A stretch of 64,000 nt of DNA from Pseudomonas fluorescens. GTDB taxonomy: Bacteria; Pseudomonadota; Gammaproteobacteria; Pseudomonadales; Pseudomonadaceae. The notes under the pieces are model-generated. The model was not told where the DNA came from, did no database searches, and saw only the letters and a program-made list of their open reading frames with translations. Below are positions 27,303-36,127 of this stretch, piece after piece. The stretch covers positions 2,131,826-2,195,825 of the forward strand of contig NZ_OZ024668.1 of the NCBI RefSeq assembly GCF_902497775.2, written 5' to 3'. Numbering within the stretch: position 1 is the stretch's first letter; each line of letters begins with the position of its first letter. A program made the translations under genes and the position numbers.

Positions 27303-28601
27303 ATGACTGATGTAAATAGCACCACGACCGTTCGTGTGGAATCGGCTGCGCCTGCGCAAAGCCGCGCCTGGAGCCGTCACGACACCACCTGGGTTCTGGG
27401 CCTGTATGGCACTGCCATCGGCGCCGGTACCCTGTTCCTGCCGATCAACGCCGGGGTAGGGGGCTTCTGGCCGCTGCTGGTACTGGCCGTACTTGCCTTC
27501 CCGATGACCTTCTACGCCCACCGCGGCCTGACCCGCTTCGTGCTTTCGGGCAAGCGCGGCGCCAGTGAAGACATCACCGAAGTGGTCGAAGAGCACTTCG
27601 GCGTCGGTGCCGGCAAGCTGATCACCCTGCTGTACTTTTTCGCCATCTTCCCGATCCTGCTGGTGTACAGCGTCGCCCTGACCAACACCCTGGGCAACTT
27701 CATGGAACACCAGTTGCACATGACCCCGCCACCGCGGGCGCTGCTGGCCTTGTTGCTGATCTGCGGCCTGATGATCATCGTGCGCAGCGGCCAGGGCATC
27801 ATCGTCAAGGTCATGAGCCTGCTGGTCTATCCCTTCGTTGCCGCGCTGTTGCTGCTGGCCCTGAGCCTGATCCCCAACTGGAACGGCGCATTCTTCGCCC
27901 AAGCCAGCGAAGGCATGCCCCTTGAGCTGTTCTTCAAGACCCTGTGGCTGGCTATCCCGGTGATGGTGTTCTCGTTCAACCACTCGCCGATCATCTCCGC
28001 CTTTGCCGTTGACCAGAAGCACCGCTATGGCGAGCAGGCCGACGCCAAGAGCGGCAAGATCCTCGCCAGCGCCCATGTGATGATGGTGCTGACGGTGATG
28101 TTCTTCTGCTTCAGCTGTGTATTGGCGCTGTCGCCGGCAGATCTGGCCGCCGCCAAGCAACAGAACATCTCGATCCTGTCGTACCTGGCCAACCACTTCC
28201 AGACCCCGGTGATCGCCTTCGTCGCGCCGCTGATCGCACTGGTAGCAATCACCAAGTCGTTCCTGGGCCACTACATCGGTGCCAGCGAAGGCTTCCAGGG
28301 CATGATCGTGAAAACCCTGCGCAGCCGTGGCAAGCAGGTGTCGAGCAAGCGCCTGGAGCAGATGACCGCGCTATTCATGGTCATCACCTGCTGGGCCGTG
28401 GCGACCCTGAACCCGAGCATCCTCGGCATGATCGAGAACCTTGGCGGGCCGATCATCGCCTGCCTGCTGTTCCTGATGCCGATGTACGCCATCCACAAGG
28501 TGCCGTCGCTGCGCAAATACTCGGGCAAGGTCTCCAACGTGTTCGTGGTGCTGATCGGCTTGATTACCCTGTCGGCGATTCTGTTCTCGTTCTTCGCCTG
28601 A
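27303..28601 (+). CDS. sdaC: HAAAP/STP-family serine transporter
   Basis: The start at 27303 (MTDVNSTTTVRVES) gives 432 residues with 11 membrane helices; the open frame upstream overlaps sdaA and is not credible as coding. GLYGTAIGAGTLFLPINAG is the typical first-helix motif of SdaC-like proton or sodium symporters, and MVFSFNHSPIISAF is the conserved mid-protein segment. It should import L-serine for the dehydratase just upstream. The symbol is by family and context. Confidence 0.85.
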   Translation: MTDVNSTTTVRVESAAPAQSRAWSRHDTTWVLGLYGTAIGAGTLFLPINAGVGGFWPLLVLAVLAFPMTFYAHRGLTRFVLSGKRGASEDITEVVEEHFGVGAGKLITLLYFFAIFPILLVYSVALTNTLGNFMEHQLHMTPPPRALLALLLICGLMIIVRSGQGIIVKVMSLLVYPFVAALLLLALSLIPNWNGAFFAQASEGMPLELFFKTLWLAIPVMVFSFNHSPIISAFAVDQKHRYGEQADAKSGKILASAHVMMVLTVMFFCFSCVLALSPADLAAAKQQNISILSYLANHFQTPVIAFVAPLIALVAITKSFLGHYIGASEGFQGMIVKTLRSRGKQVSSKRLEQMTALFMVITCWAVATLNPSILGMIENLGGPIIACLLFLMPMYAIHKVPSLRKYSGKVSNVFVVLIGLITLSAILFSFFA

Positions 28602-28613
28602 TCCGGGTTCCAG

Positions 28614-28643
28614 GCGCCGGGTTACTTGAGCAACACCCGGCGC
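28614..28643. terminator. Possible convergent-gene hairpin
   Basis: GCGCCGGGT (28614-28622) pairs with ACCCGGCGC (28635-28643) around a 12-nt loop. It starts 12 bp after the sdaC stop and includes the end of the convergent phosphatase gene. No clear T-tract follows on either strand, so this is tentative. Confidence 0.35.
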
Positions 28644-30280
28644 TTGGTCAGCTCGCCATCCTCGCCACTGGGCCAGTGCAGTTCCACCAGCACTTCGGTC
28701 TGCTTGCCGTCCAGTGACGGGCGCACACTCAGCATGGCGAAGTTCTTCGAGCCCGCCATGGCGTACCAGCGCTCGCAGATCATGTTGGCAATGCCGGGCA
28801 TCTCGCCGCCGCCGCTGATGGCCATCTTCAACATGCCCGGCGCCGGTATGCGCGAGATGGCGCTGGAGGTGACCTGGAACACCTTGGCCGCCGGGTACTG
28901 CTTGTGCAACAGGCGAAACACTGCCGCGCAGTGCACGTCGCCGCTGAGAAACACCACCGGCTTGGCGCTCTTGCCCAGCGCCGCATAGAGCTGGTCGAGC
29001 AGCACCTTGCGTTCGGCCAGGTTGCTCTTGTGATCCCACTCATCCATGCAGTCATCCTTGAGCGAGCCGAAATCGGCGCCGTTGGTGACCACGTTTTTCC
29101 AGTGTACGACCGGCACCGGCGAGACGATGAACACCGCCTTGGCGTTCTGCACCACGGCACTGTTGAGCCAGTCCTTGAAACGCTGCATCTGCGCACTGCC
29201 GAGAATCTTGTGCGCATCCTTGGCTTCGACATCGTGGTGGCCGCGCATGTCCAGCACATAGAAAGCCGAGCCGCCTTGCTCGAAGGCGTAGTCCCAGTGG
29301 CAGTCGTCAGGCTTGTCGAGGTTGATCGAGGTGACCGGGTTATGGCTGTGTTCATACTCGTAATAGGCGCGGCAGGCTGCGCGCCACATCAGGTCGACGA
29401 GCATCTGGTTGGTGGCGCCGTTGCTGGTGCTTTCGAACAACAGCGAGATGCGTTTTTGCCGCTCCTTGTTGGTCAGCGAGCCCCAGCCGTCCATGATCTC
29501 GTGGTCGTCCCAGATCATGTACTGGGGGAACTGCTCGTAGACCTCGCGCAGGGTGGGGATGTTCCAGTACACCCGGTAGTACCAGCGGTAGATGTTCAGC
29601 AGGTACTGCTCGATGCCGGGCTTGTCGTAGCCGTTGCCTTTCTTGTAGTGGGCCAGCAGGGCCTGCTTGTTTTCCTTGAGCCATTCCCAGATATCGAGGA
29701 AGCCGTTCTTCTTGTTGGTGTCGACGTACATCTGGTCGCCGCCGCCGATGACGAACTGCGCGCGCTGGTCGATCAGTTGCTGGTGCAGTAACGGCCAGGC
29801 GCCGGCACTGCCATCGGCGCTGATCGGGTCGTGGCAGCTGTAGAAACCGAAGCTCAGGGTGTCGGGGTTGGCGGCCGGGGTGATGAAGCTTTTCGGGCTG
29901 TCGCCACCGATCTCGGTGCGCCGGCGGATGATGTCGCGGTCGGTTTCGCTGCTGATCAGGGCGTAGTAGTAGGTGCTCTGCGCCTTCAGACCACTGACCG
30001 CAAAGACGCCGGTGAGGTCGCTGTCGAAGCTGAATTTTTGCGCCTGGATGAACACCGGCTTGATCTTCTGCTGTTTCAAAAAATCAGCCACCGGCAGCTC
30101 ATCCAGGCGCTGCAGGTCACCACTCAAGGGCGTCGTAGTGACCACCAGCACCCACTCGCCGGGCAGGTACACGCGAAACCACAGGCGCACGCTGGTTGGC
30201 GTGATCGCACCGATGATCGCGGCGCTGGCAAGCTTGGCGTACTTGCTTTCATTGGAGGTGGGGTCCAGGAGCTGGGACAT
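28622..30280 (-). CDS. PhoD-like alkaline phosphatase/phosphodiesterase
   Basis: The start at 30280 (MSQLLDPTSNE) follows AGGGA and gives 552 residues. An N-terminal fibronectin-like domain (about 25-130, ITPTSVRLWFRVYLPGEW) precedes the metallophosphatase core with GFYSCHDP, IGGGDQMYVD, MIWDDHEIMDGWG, VLDMRGHHD and FLSGDVHCA. These are PhoD-family metal sites. There is no Tat twin-arginine signal, unlike secreted PhoD, so this may be a cytoplasmic member. The physiological substrate is unknown. It is divergent from the OsmC gene. Confidence 0.85.
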   Translation of the reverse strand: MSQLLDPTSNESKYAKLASAAIIGAITPTSVRLWFRVYLPGEWVLVVTTTPLSGDLQRLDELPVADFLKQQKIKPVFIQAQKFSFDSDLTGVFAVSGLKAQSTYYYALISSETDRDIIRRRTEIGGDSPKSFITPAANPDTLSFGFYSCHDPISADGSAGAWPLLHQQLIDQRAQFVIGGGDQMYVDTNKKNGFLDIWEWLKENKQALLAHYKKGNGYDKPGIEQYLLNIYRWYYRVYWNIPTLREVYEQFPQYMIWDDHEIMDGWGSLTNKERQKRISLLFESTSNGATNQMLVDLMWRAACRAYYEYEHSHNPVTSINLDKPDDCHWDYAFEQGGSAFYVLDMRGHHDVEAKDAHKILGSAQMQRFKDWLNSAVVQNAKAVFIVSPVPVVHWKNVVTNGADFGSLKDDCMDEWDHKSNLAERKVLLDQLYAALGKSAKPVVFLSGDVHCAAVFRLLHKQYPAAKVFQVTSSAISRIPAPGMLKMAISGGGEMPGIANMICERWYAMAGSKNFAMLSVRPSLDGKQTEVLVELHWPSGEDGELTKRRVLLK

Positions 30281-30454
30281 GGTCGATTTCCCTATCAGGT
30301 CGTGTTGTTGTCCCGGCAAGTAAAGCGCATCGGCGCCAGGCTGCCAGCCTCGACCGTTCTGCCGGCAGGACGCTGAAGTTCATTGGCGTGACTGGCGACG
30401 ATCAGTATCGGGCGCTAGGGTAGTCGGGTGTTTCAATCCCCGATAAGGAAGCCC

Positions 30455-30862
30455 ATGAGCGCATCAACCGTTTACGCCGACCTTGGCGATGTCCCGTATC
30501 AGGTGAGCCTGTCTGCCGGTGCCCAGCAGTGGCTAGCCGATGAAGGCCGCGAACTGGGCGGCCACGACACCGGCCCCAACCCGCATCAACTGCTGCTGTC
30601 GGCCCTTGGCGCCTGCACCGCCATCACCTTGTCGATGTATGCCAAGCGCAAGGACTGGCCGTTGCGCCACGTGCACGTGGCGCTGGACATTGTCAGTGAA
30701 GTGAAGACGCCGCAAGTGCGCACCGAGATCACGCGTGTAATCGAACTGCATGGTGATCTCGATGCGGCCCAGCGTGAACGCCTGCTGGGCGTGGCCAATG
30801 CCTGTCCGGTGCACAAGCTGCTGAGTGGCAGCATTGTCATCGACAGCAGTTTGAGCGACTAG
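30455..30862 (+). CDS. OsmC/Ohr-family peroxiredoxin-like protein
   Basis: The start at 30455 ([11 protein letters not shown]) follows TAAGGAAG and gives 135 residues. The two redox cysteines of the family are Cys54 ([11 protein letters not shown]) and Cys117 (NACPVHKLL). [22 protein letters not shown] is the central helix, resembling the YhfA/OsmC branch. It probably reduces organic hydroperoxides. Its TAG stop shares CTAG with the stop of the convergent DUF3313 gene. Confidence 0.88.
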   Translation: MSASTVYADLGDVPYQVSLSAGAQQWLADEGRELGGHDTGPNPHQLLLSALGACTAITLSMYAKRKDWPLRHVHVALDIVSEVKTPQVRTEITRVIELHGDLDAAQRERLLGVANACPVHKLLSGSIVIDSSLSD

Positions 30863-31536
30863 CGCGACTCGCTCTTGAGCTTGGCAAAGCTTTTGCGCAG
30901 GTCGCTGGCCCAGGCGTCCAGCACCGGCTTGACGTTCTCCAGGGCCAGCTTCGAGGCGTCGTTTTCCAGGGCTTCGCCAGTCCCTTTGCGCACCACCTGG
31001 GCCAGCACTTTGTTGTTGCCGCCGTCGAGGAAGGCGGCTTCGGTGGCGATGTCCACTTCCTGGTCGCGGCCGCCGGCGGCGGTGTTGACGGCAGCGGCCA
31101 CCAGGGCGATCGGGATCACTTCGTAAGGCTTGAGGCCTTCGGTCTTGGTCGATACCGCGGTGATTGCCGGGCGCACCACCAGTACACCCGGGCCTGGGCC
31201 CTGGGCCAATGGCAGCTCGGCACCCAGTTCACGCTTGAGCGCGGTGTTGTAGTACTGGGTGATCTGCCCCAGGGTCTGGGCCGAAATCACCGCAGTGGGC
31301 TGGGGCTTGGGATAGAACTGGCTGGGTTCGATAAACACCTGGGTGAAGCGCGCGGCCTTGACCTGCGGATCGATCCAGCGCATTACCGGCTGGCCGGAAA
31401 TGCTTTCGGCGGGCTTGAGGCGGCTATAGTCCTTGAGAAATCCCGAATATTGGCTGGGGTCGACCTGGTTGCTGGAGCAACCGGCCAGAACGACGAGGGC
31501 GGAGCAGAGCAGGGTGGAGCGCAAGGTAGGCTTCAT
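30859..31536 (-). CDS. DUF3313 lipoprotein
   Basis: The start at 31536 gives 225 residues with a lipoprotein signal ([20 protein letters not shown]). The mature part matches the DUF3313 pattern: [11 protein letters not shown] near the N-terminus, then a conserved core with [13 protein letters not shown] and [12 protein letters not shown]. No function is established for the family. The first residue after the lipidated Cys is Ser, so an outer-membrane location is likely. The convergent OsmC gene overlaps it by 4 bp. Confidence 0.85.
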   Translation of the reverse strand: MKPTLRSTLLCSALVVLAGCSSNQVDPSQYSGFLKDYSRLKPAESISGQPVMRWIDPQVKAARFTQVFIEPSQFYPKPQPTAVISAQTLGQITQYYNTALKRELGAELPLAQGPGPGVLVVRPAITAVSTKTEGLKPYEVIPIALVAAAVNTAAGGRDQEVDIATEAAFLDGGNNKVLAQVVRKGTGEALENDASKLALENVKPVLDAWASDLRKSFAKLKSESR

Positions 31537-31701
31537 CGACTTTCGTTTCCTTGGCAATGACCGCACGGGGCAGGAGAAGATTCGCCAGAACAACGCTAGC
31601 AGCTCTTGGCCTGGCCGCCAGTTCATTGACCTCCATCAAACGGGCCCTGGCCATTCAGGCGCAGGGTGAGCAATCAATACCGCCCCGTCGAGGACACCAC
31701 C

Positions 31702-32775
31702 ATGGCCAAGATGAAAGCCGCGATTTTCGTTGAAAAGAACCGCATCGTGCTGGATGAAAAGCCGATCCCTGAAATTGGCCCGCTGGATGCGCTGATCCGC
31801 ATCACGACCACCACACTGTGCGGTACCGACGTGCATATCCTGCGCGGGGAGTACCCGGTGGCCAAGGGTTTGACCATCGGCCACGAGCCGGTCGGGGTGA
31901 TCGAAAAACTCGGGTCCCAGGTGCAGGGTTTTGTCGAAGGCCAGCGGGTGATCGCCGGTGCCATCACCCCCAGCGGCCACAGCTTTGCCTGCCTGTGTGG
32001 CTGCGGCGCCCAGGACGGCCCGGATACCCGTCACGGCTTTCGTGCGGCGGGCGGCTGGAAGTTTGGCAACAGTATCGATGGCAGTCAGGCCGAGTACTTG
32101 CGGGTACCGGATGCCACCGCCAACCTCTGCGCCATTCCCGATCACTTGAGCGATGAGCAAGTGCTGATGTGCCCGGACATCATGTCCACCGGTTTCTCGG
32201 GGGCCGAGCGGGGCGAGGTGCAGATCGGCGATAGCGTAGTGGTCTTTGCCCTGGGGCCGATTGGCCTGTGCGCGGTCGCCGGGGCGCGGCTCAAGGGTGC
32301 GACCACCATCATTGGTGTCGACACTGTCGCCGCACGCATCGAGGTGGCGCATAAACTGGGTGCGACCCATGTGGTCGACTTCAAGCACGGCGACGTGGTC
32401 CAGCAGATCCTCAAGCTTACCGATGGCCGTGGGGTTGACGTGGCCATCGAGGCGCTGGGCACGCAATCGACCTTCGAGTCGGCTTTGCGGGTGCTGCGCC
32501 CGGGCGGCACCTTGTCGAGCCTGGGCGTGTACTCCAGTGATTTGCGCTTGCCGCTGGACGCCTTTGCCGCAGGGCTGGGGGACTACCGCATCGTCAGTAC
32601 CCTGTGCCCAGGCGGCAAGGAGCGCATGCGCCGCCTGATGGAAGTGGTGGGCAGCGGCCAGGTGGATTTGCAGCCGCTGGTGACGCATCACTTCAAGCTC
32701 GACGATATCGAAGCGGCGTATGAACTGTTTGCCCACCAGCGTGACGGGGTGATGAAGGTGGCGATTACCCCTTGA
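31702..32775 (+). CDS. Zinc-dependent medium-chain alcohol dehydrogenase
   Basis: The start at 31702 (MAKMKAAIFVEKN) follows GAGGA and gives 357 residues. Catalytic zinc ligands appear in TTLCGTDVH, IGHEPVG and MCPDIMSTGF (Cys, His/Glu, Asp), the set of clostridial secondary-alcohol dehydrogenases. The Rossmann loop is FALGPIGLCAVAGA, and the next strand ends GVDTV. The Asp there predicts NAD(H) rather than the NADP(H) of the clostridial enzymes. The substrate is unknown. Its 3' end overlaps the convergent TenA gene by 11 bp. Confidence 0.85.
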   Translation: MAKMKAAIFVEKNRIVLDEKPIPEIGPLDALIRITTTTLCGTDVHILRGEYPVAKGLTIGHEPVGVIEKLGSQVQGFVEGQRVIAGAITPSGHSFACLCGCGAQDGPDTRHGFRAAGGWKFGNSIDGSQAEYLRVPDATANLCAIPDHLSDEQVLMCPDIMSTGFSGAERGEVQIGDSVVVFALGPIGLCAVAGARLKGATTIIGVDTVAARIEVAHKLGATHVVDFKHGDVVQQILKLTDGRGVDVAIEALGTQSTFESALRVLRPGGTLSSLGVYSSDLRLPLDAFAAGLGDYRIVSTLCPGGKERMRRLMEVVGSGQVDLQPLVTHHFKLDDIEAAYELFAHQRDGVMKVAITP

Positions 32776-33439
32776 TCGCGCCTGCGGCATCCAGGCCCAT
32801 CTGCCAGAAGTCCGCCTCCAGCCGCGAGGCCTGGGCAAAGACCTTGACCAGCTCCTCGAAACGGCGCTCGGTCATGGTCCTTGCGGCCAGGTCATCCAGG
32901 TGTGCGCGCGCTGCGGTGGCCACGCCCTGGTAACCGGCGCCGGCGTATTCGCCGATCCATTCGCGATAAGGATGTTCGCCCAGCGCTTGAACCCCGTCCG
33001 GCGTCAGGTTGCGGCCGATCTCGGCATAACCGATCACGCACGGTGCCAGGGCCACGTGCAGGTCCAGGAGGTCACCGGCAGCGCCGCAGTCCAGCACGAA
33101 GCGGGTATAGGCCACGGTGGCCTGGTGCTCTGGCGTCTCTGCCAGGGCCTCGGGCGACAGCCCCCAGCGCTCGCACAGGCGCACGTGCAGTTCGGTTTCG
33201 TCGAGGATTGCGGCTAGCCCGGCCTGGGCGGCGCGGATGTCGGCGAGGGTGCGGCTCTTGTAGGCGGCCAGGGCCCAGGAGCGGGCAAACTGGATGAGGA
33301 ACAGGTAGTCCTGTACCAGGTACTTGCGAAACGCTGGTTGCGCCAGGGTGCCGGCGCCCATCTGGCGAACGAAATCGTGCTCCACATAGCTGTGCCAATC
33401 GGCGCTGGCGGCCTGTTTCAGGCGTTCGAAGATATCCAT
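32765..33439 (-). CDS. tenA: TenA-family thiaminase II, cysteine-type (TenA_C)
   Basis: A 224-residue all-helical protein. YLVQDYLFLIQFARSWALA is the conserved N-terminal signature, and APCVIGYAEIG carries the catalytic Cys134 (Cys135 in Bacillus TenA). The enzyme hydrolyses aminopyrimidine derivatives to salvage HMP for thiamine. It follows a second TenA paralogue by 3 bp, both under the TPP riboswitch at 34186-34282. Confidence 0.9.
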   Translation of the reverse strand: MDIFERLKQAASADWHSYVEHDFVRQMGAGTLAQPAFRKYLVQDYLFLIQFARSWALAAYKSRTLADIRAAQAGLAAILDETELHVRLCERWGLSPEALAETPEHQATVAYTRFVLDCGAAGDLLDLHVALAPCVIGYAEIGRNLTPDGVQALGEHPYREWIGEYAGAGYQGVATAARAHLDDLAARTMTERRFEELVKVFAQASRLEADFWQMGLDAAGAIKG

Positions 33440-33442
33440 GGC

Positions 33443-34090
33443 TTACCCCTTGATGTCGTAGGCGGCGTCGAAAAACGCCTGTTCCAGCGCTACGGTGCGC
33501 AGGAAGAAGTCACTGCTGATCTGCCGGTGCTCGGGCCCGACCCGGTCCAGTTCGGCACGCAAAAACGCAACGAAATCCTCGAAGGCCGGGTTGTCGTGCA
33601 GGGTGATCCACTCGGCATGCTCGAAGCGTGGCGGCAGCTGCTTGTTGGCCCGCAGGGCCCAGTCCAGGTACAGGCCTTCGGCGACATTGAGCACCGCCAG
33701 GGCGGCGGCGTAGGAGCGGGTGGCGGCGGCCTCGCGCATGATCGCCTTGAAACCGGCAGTCGGTACCGAGTCCGGCGCTTCAAGGCGCTGCGCCTCGCTC
33801 ACGCCCAGGGCTTCGAAGGCGCGCAGGAAGTAGGTGTTCTCTTCACCGGCAATCACCCCGGTGAAGCGCCCCAGGCGAATACGCGCCTCGAAGGTATCGG
33901 CCGTGGCGATGGCGGCACCGAGCAGGGTCAGGAAGGCATCGATGAAGCGGTGATCCTGGATCAGGTAGTTGACCAGCACCGGGTCGGCCAGGCTGCCGTC
34001 GAGCAGTTCATTGACGAAGCGGTGTTCGATGCACTGGGTCCAGCTCGGCTCGCTTTGCTGGCGAAGGCTGTCGGTGAAGCGCGCGGTCAT
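33443..34090 (-). CDS. TenA-family protein lacking the catalytic cysteine (TenA_E type)
   Basis: A 215-residue TenA homologue with YLIQDHRFIDAFLTLLGAAI at the N-terminus. In place of the Cys motif it has NVAEGLYLDWA, so it belongs to the Glu-type TenA_E branch. Known TenA_E proteins act on related aminopyrimidines. Here it is the first gene behind the TPP riboswitch and probably performs a different step of pyrimidine salvage from its downstream paralogue. Confidence 0.87.
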   Translation of the reverse strand: MTARFTDSLRQQSEPSWTQCIEHRFVNELLDGSLADPVLVNYLIQDHRFIDAFLTLLGAAIATADTFEARIRLGRFTGVIAGEENTYFLRAFEALGVSEAQRLEAPDSVPTAGFKAIMREAAATRSYAAALAVLNVAEGLYLDWALRANKQLPPRFEHAEWITLHDNPAFEDFVAFLRAELDRVGPEHRQISSDFFLRTVALEQAFFDAAYDIKG

Positions 34091-34185
34091 GCTGTTGTCC
34101 TTTTTATCGTGACGACAGCGGGGCCGGTAATGTCAGGCATGGTCGGCCCCGCAGTGAGGCCGGCAAAAAGGCAGGTGCACAATAC

Positions 34186-34282
34186 CCATCCCTTCGCCGG
34201 CATGATCCGGATCAGGTTCGAAGGGTCACCGCGCTGCAGATGCCAGCGGTTTCTCAGCCCGTTGCCGGGCTCCCCTTGGTGG
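34186..34282 (-). ncRNA. TPP riboswitch (THI element)
   Basis: Read on the minus strand, the element begins with ACCAAGGGGAGCCCGG, then GGGCTGAGAAA, GACCCTTCGAACCTGATC, CGGATCATGCCGGCGAAGGGAT. CUGAGA, ACCUGAUC and GGAUCAUGCC are the invariant thi-box segments. It precedes the TenA pair by about 95 nt, which leaves room for an expression platform. Thiamine pyrophosphate binding should switch the operon off. Confidence 0.96.
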
Positions 34283-34287
34283 CCGAA

Positions 34288-34316
34288 TCTATACAGCAAG
34301 GGCCGCTGATTGTCAC
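34288..34316 (-). promoter_or_regulatory. Sigma-70 promoter of the TenA operon
   Basis: On the minus strand GTGACA (34311-34316), a 17-bp spacer and TATAGA (34288-34293) form a good -35/-10 pair. The expected start lies near 34281, exactly where the riboswitch begins. The promoter starts just after the gspF stop codon at 34325, on the same strand. Confidence 0.7.
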
Positions 34317-34324
34317 GCGCCGGG

Positions 34325-35518
34325 CTAATGGATGCTTGAGGCCAGCTCGAAGATCGGCATGTACATGAGGATCACGATCAGGCCGATCAGCAGGCCGATG
34401 AAGGTCATCAGCAGCGGCTCGAACAGGCGCACGAACCATTCGATCCAGCGGCTGATTTCCTCGTCGTAGAAGTCGGCGCTGCGCTCCATCATCTGCCCGA
34501 GGTTGCCCGACTGTTCGCCGGCGCGCAGCAGGCGCAATGATACGGGCGTCACCAGGTGCCCGGCTTCCAGCGCCGCCGACAGCGACAGGCCTTCCTTGAC
34601 CCGTTCACCGGCCTGTTCCAGGCGCTGCGCACCGGCCGCGCCGAGCAGGCCGCGGGCCATGGCCATGGCGGTGAGGATCGGAATGCCGCCTTGCAGGAGG
34701 ATCCCCAGCGAGCGGTAGAAGCGCGCCAGTTCGTACATCACCAGGCGTTTGTGCAGGGCCGGCAGGCGCTCCAGCTGACGGTTCAGCCAGCGGCGTACCC
34801 GTGGCTCGCGGCGCAAGGCAAACAGCAGCACCATCAGCAGCACAAAGCCGCTGCCCATGGCCATCTGGTTGGCGTGCAGGAACATCCCGGCCTGCATCAG
34901 CCAGCGTGACATCCACGGCAATTCAGTGCCCAGGCCTTCGAAGACCAGGCTGAAACGCGGCACCACGTACCCGAGCAGAAACAGCACCACGCCGCCACCG
35001 ACCAGCAACAGCAGCAACGGGTAGATCGAGGCACTGATGATCTTCTGTCGCACTTCATCCATGCGCTGTCGGTAGGCGACATAGCGGCCGAGGGCATCGC
35101 CCAGGGCGCCGGTCTTTTCGCTCGATTGCACCAGGGCCACGTACAGCGGCGGGAACACGCTGGGCAACTGCCCCAGCGCCTGGGAGAACGACTTGCCCTC
35201 ATACAACAGGCGTACCAGCTGGCCGAGGGTCTTGCGCGCCTGGGGCGCGGTTTCTTTCTCGGCCAGGCTTTCGAGGGCGTCGATCAGCGGCAGGCCGGCG
35301 TTGAGCAGGGTGGTCAGCTCCTGGCTGAACAGCACCAGGTTGAACACCTCGCCACGCCGCCAGCGCAAGCCGGCCAGGCGCTGGCAGCTGCGCACGCTGA
35401 CCACCCGCAAGCCCTGTTGCTCAACCTGCTCGCGGGCCTGGCCGGCATCCTCGGCGTCGACCTGGACCAAGACCACGCCAGCCTTGCCCAATGCTTTGAG
35501 TTCGTAGCGCATGCGCAA
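34325..35518 (-). CDS. gspF: Type II secretion inner-membrane protein GspF
   Basis: A 397-residue protein with two repeated GspF domains and three membrane segments. FSQELTTLLNAGLPLIDALE opens the first repeat and ARFYRSLGILLQGGIPILTAM the second; the C-terminal helix FEPLLMTFIGLLIGLIVILM closes the chain. It is the platform that couples the ATPase to pseudopilus assembly. It forms a minus-strand pair with gspG (9-bp gap). The matching ATPase and secretin genes lie about 13 kb away in another operon. Confidence 0.93.
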   Translation of the reverse strand: MRMRYELKALGKAGVVLVQVDAEDAGQAREQVEQQGLRVVSVRSCQRLAGLRWRRGEVFNLVLFSQELTTLLNAGLPLIDALESLAEKETAPQARKTLGQLVRLLYEGKSFSQALGQLPSVFPPLYVALVQSSEKTGALGDALGRYVAYRQRMDEVRQKIISASIYPLLLLLVGGGVVLFLLGYVVPRFSLVFEGLGTELPWMSRWLMQAGMFLHANQMAMGSGFVLLMVLLFALRREPRVRRWLNRQLERLPALHKRLVMYELARFYRSLGILLQGGIPILTAMAMARGLLGAAGAQRLEQAGERVKEGLSLSAALEAGHLVTPVSLRLLRAGEQSGNLGQMMERSADFYDEEISRWIEWFVRLFEPLLMTFIGLLIGLIVILMYMPIFELASSIH

Positions 35519-35527
35519 CCCCCCCGA

Positions 35528-35950
35528 TTATTGCCAACTGGTGATCTCGGCGTTTTCGCCATCGCCGCCGGGCTGGCCGTCCTTGCCCATCGACAGCAGG
35601 TCGTACTCGCCGTTTTCACCGGGCTGGCGGTAGATGTAGTTACGCCCCCAGGGGTCTTGCGGGACCTTTTTCTGCAGGTACGGCCCCGACCAGCGCACCT
35701 CGTCGCTGGGCGACACCACCAGGGCCTGCAAGCCCTGCTCGGAATTGGGGTAATGCCCCACCTCCAGCCGGTACAGGTCCAGGGCCTTGCCCAGGCCTTC
35801 GATTTGCGCCCGGGCCACCTTGGCCTCCGAGCGCCCCAACTGACTGAAGTACTTGGGTGCAACGATACCGGCCAGCAGCCCCAGTACCACCAGGACCACC
35901 AACAGTTCGAGCAGGGTAAAGCCACGTTGCGCGCGATGGTTGTCGTTCAT
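35528..35950 (-). CDS. gspG: Major pseudopilin GspG
   Basis: The start at 35950 gives 140 residues. The prepilin site is AQRG|FTLLELLVVLVVLG with Glu at +5, followed by GLGKALDLYRLEVGHYPNSE and GLQALV, and the calcium-site region near the end, all typical of GspG. It should form the T2SS pseudopilus after cleavage by a prepilin peptidase encoded elsewhere. Transcription probably starts from the sigma-54-like element at 35987-36002. Confidence 0.93.
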   Translation of the reverse strand: MNDNHRAQRGFTLLELLVVLVVLGLLAGIVAPKYFSQLGRSEAKVARAQIEGLGKALDLYRLEVGHYPNSEQGLQALVVSPSDEVRWSGPYLQKKVPQDPWGRNYIYRQPGENGEYDLLSMGKDGQPGGDGENAEITSWQ

Positions 35951-35986
35951 TGCCAGGCCCTCCACAGGTGCGCTGCGAGGGCTTAT

Positions 35987-36002
35987 GCAAATGCCGTGCG
36001 CG
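35987..36002 (-). promoter_or_regulatory. Sigma-54-like element before gspG-gspF
   Basis: On the minus strand the sequence is CGCGCACGGCATTTGC. GCACG, the four-base gap and TTGC match the -24/-12 consensus with the right spacing, but the first G of the -24 GG is C. The element is 37 bp upstream of the gspG start. A C4-N7-G5 dyad lies about 95 bp further upstream. Confidence 0.4.
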
Positions 36003-36038
36003 TCTGCGCCGGGCCTTTGCCATACGGGCCTGGCAAGG

Positions 36039-36053
36039 CGGCACAGTGCTTGC
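36039..36053 (+). promoter_or_regulatory. Sigma-54-like element before the lytic transglycosylase
   Basis: CGGCACAGTGCTTGC matches the TGGCAC-N5-TTGC consensus except for the first base, with correct spacing between the GG and GC dinucleotides. It is 75 bp upstream of the ATG at 36128. It faces away from the gspG element, so this gap could hold divergent sigma-54 promoters. Confidence 0.5.
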
Positions 36054-36079
36054 GTCAGGAGGCTAAAGCCCTGGCAATC

Positions 36080-36105
36080 GGGGCATATGCCCCACTTTCT
36101 GGGGG
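36080..36105. promoter_or_regulatory. Overlapping dyads between gspG and the transglycosylase
   Basis: GGGGCATATGCCCC (36080-36093) is a perfect 14-bp palindrome. Its last four C residues also begin CCCC-ACTTTCT-GGGGG (36090-36105). The second dyad resembles those upstream of mnxG and of the receiver gene. The centres lie 11 bp apart, one helical turn, and about 90-98 bp upstream of the gspG sigma-54-like element. Confidence 0.45.
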
Positions 36106-36127
36106 ACGCAACGGGGAGGGTGGCACG

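Noticed and set aside
35126..36127. Plus-strand frame joined to the lytic transglycosylase
   Set aside because: The first 334 codons are antisense to gspF and gspG; the signal peptide begins at 36128.
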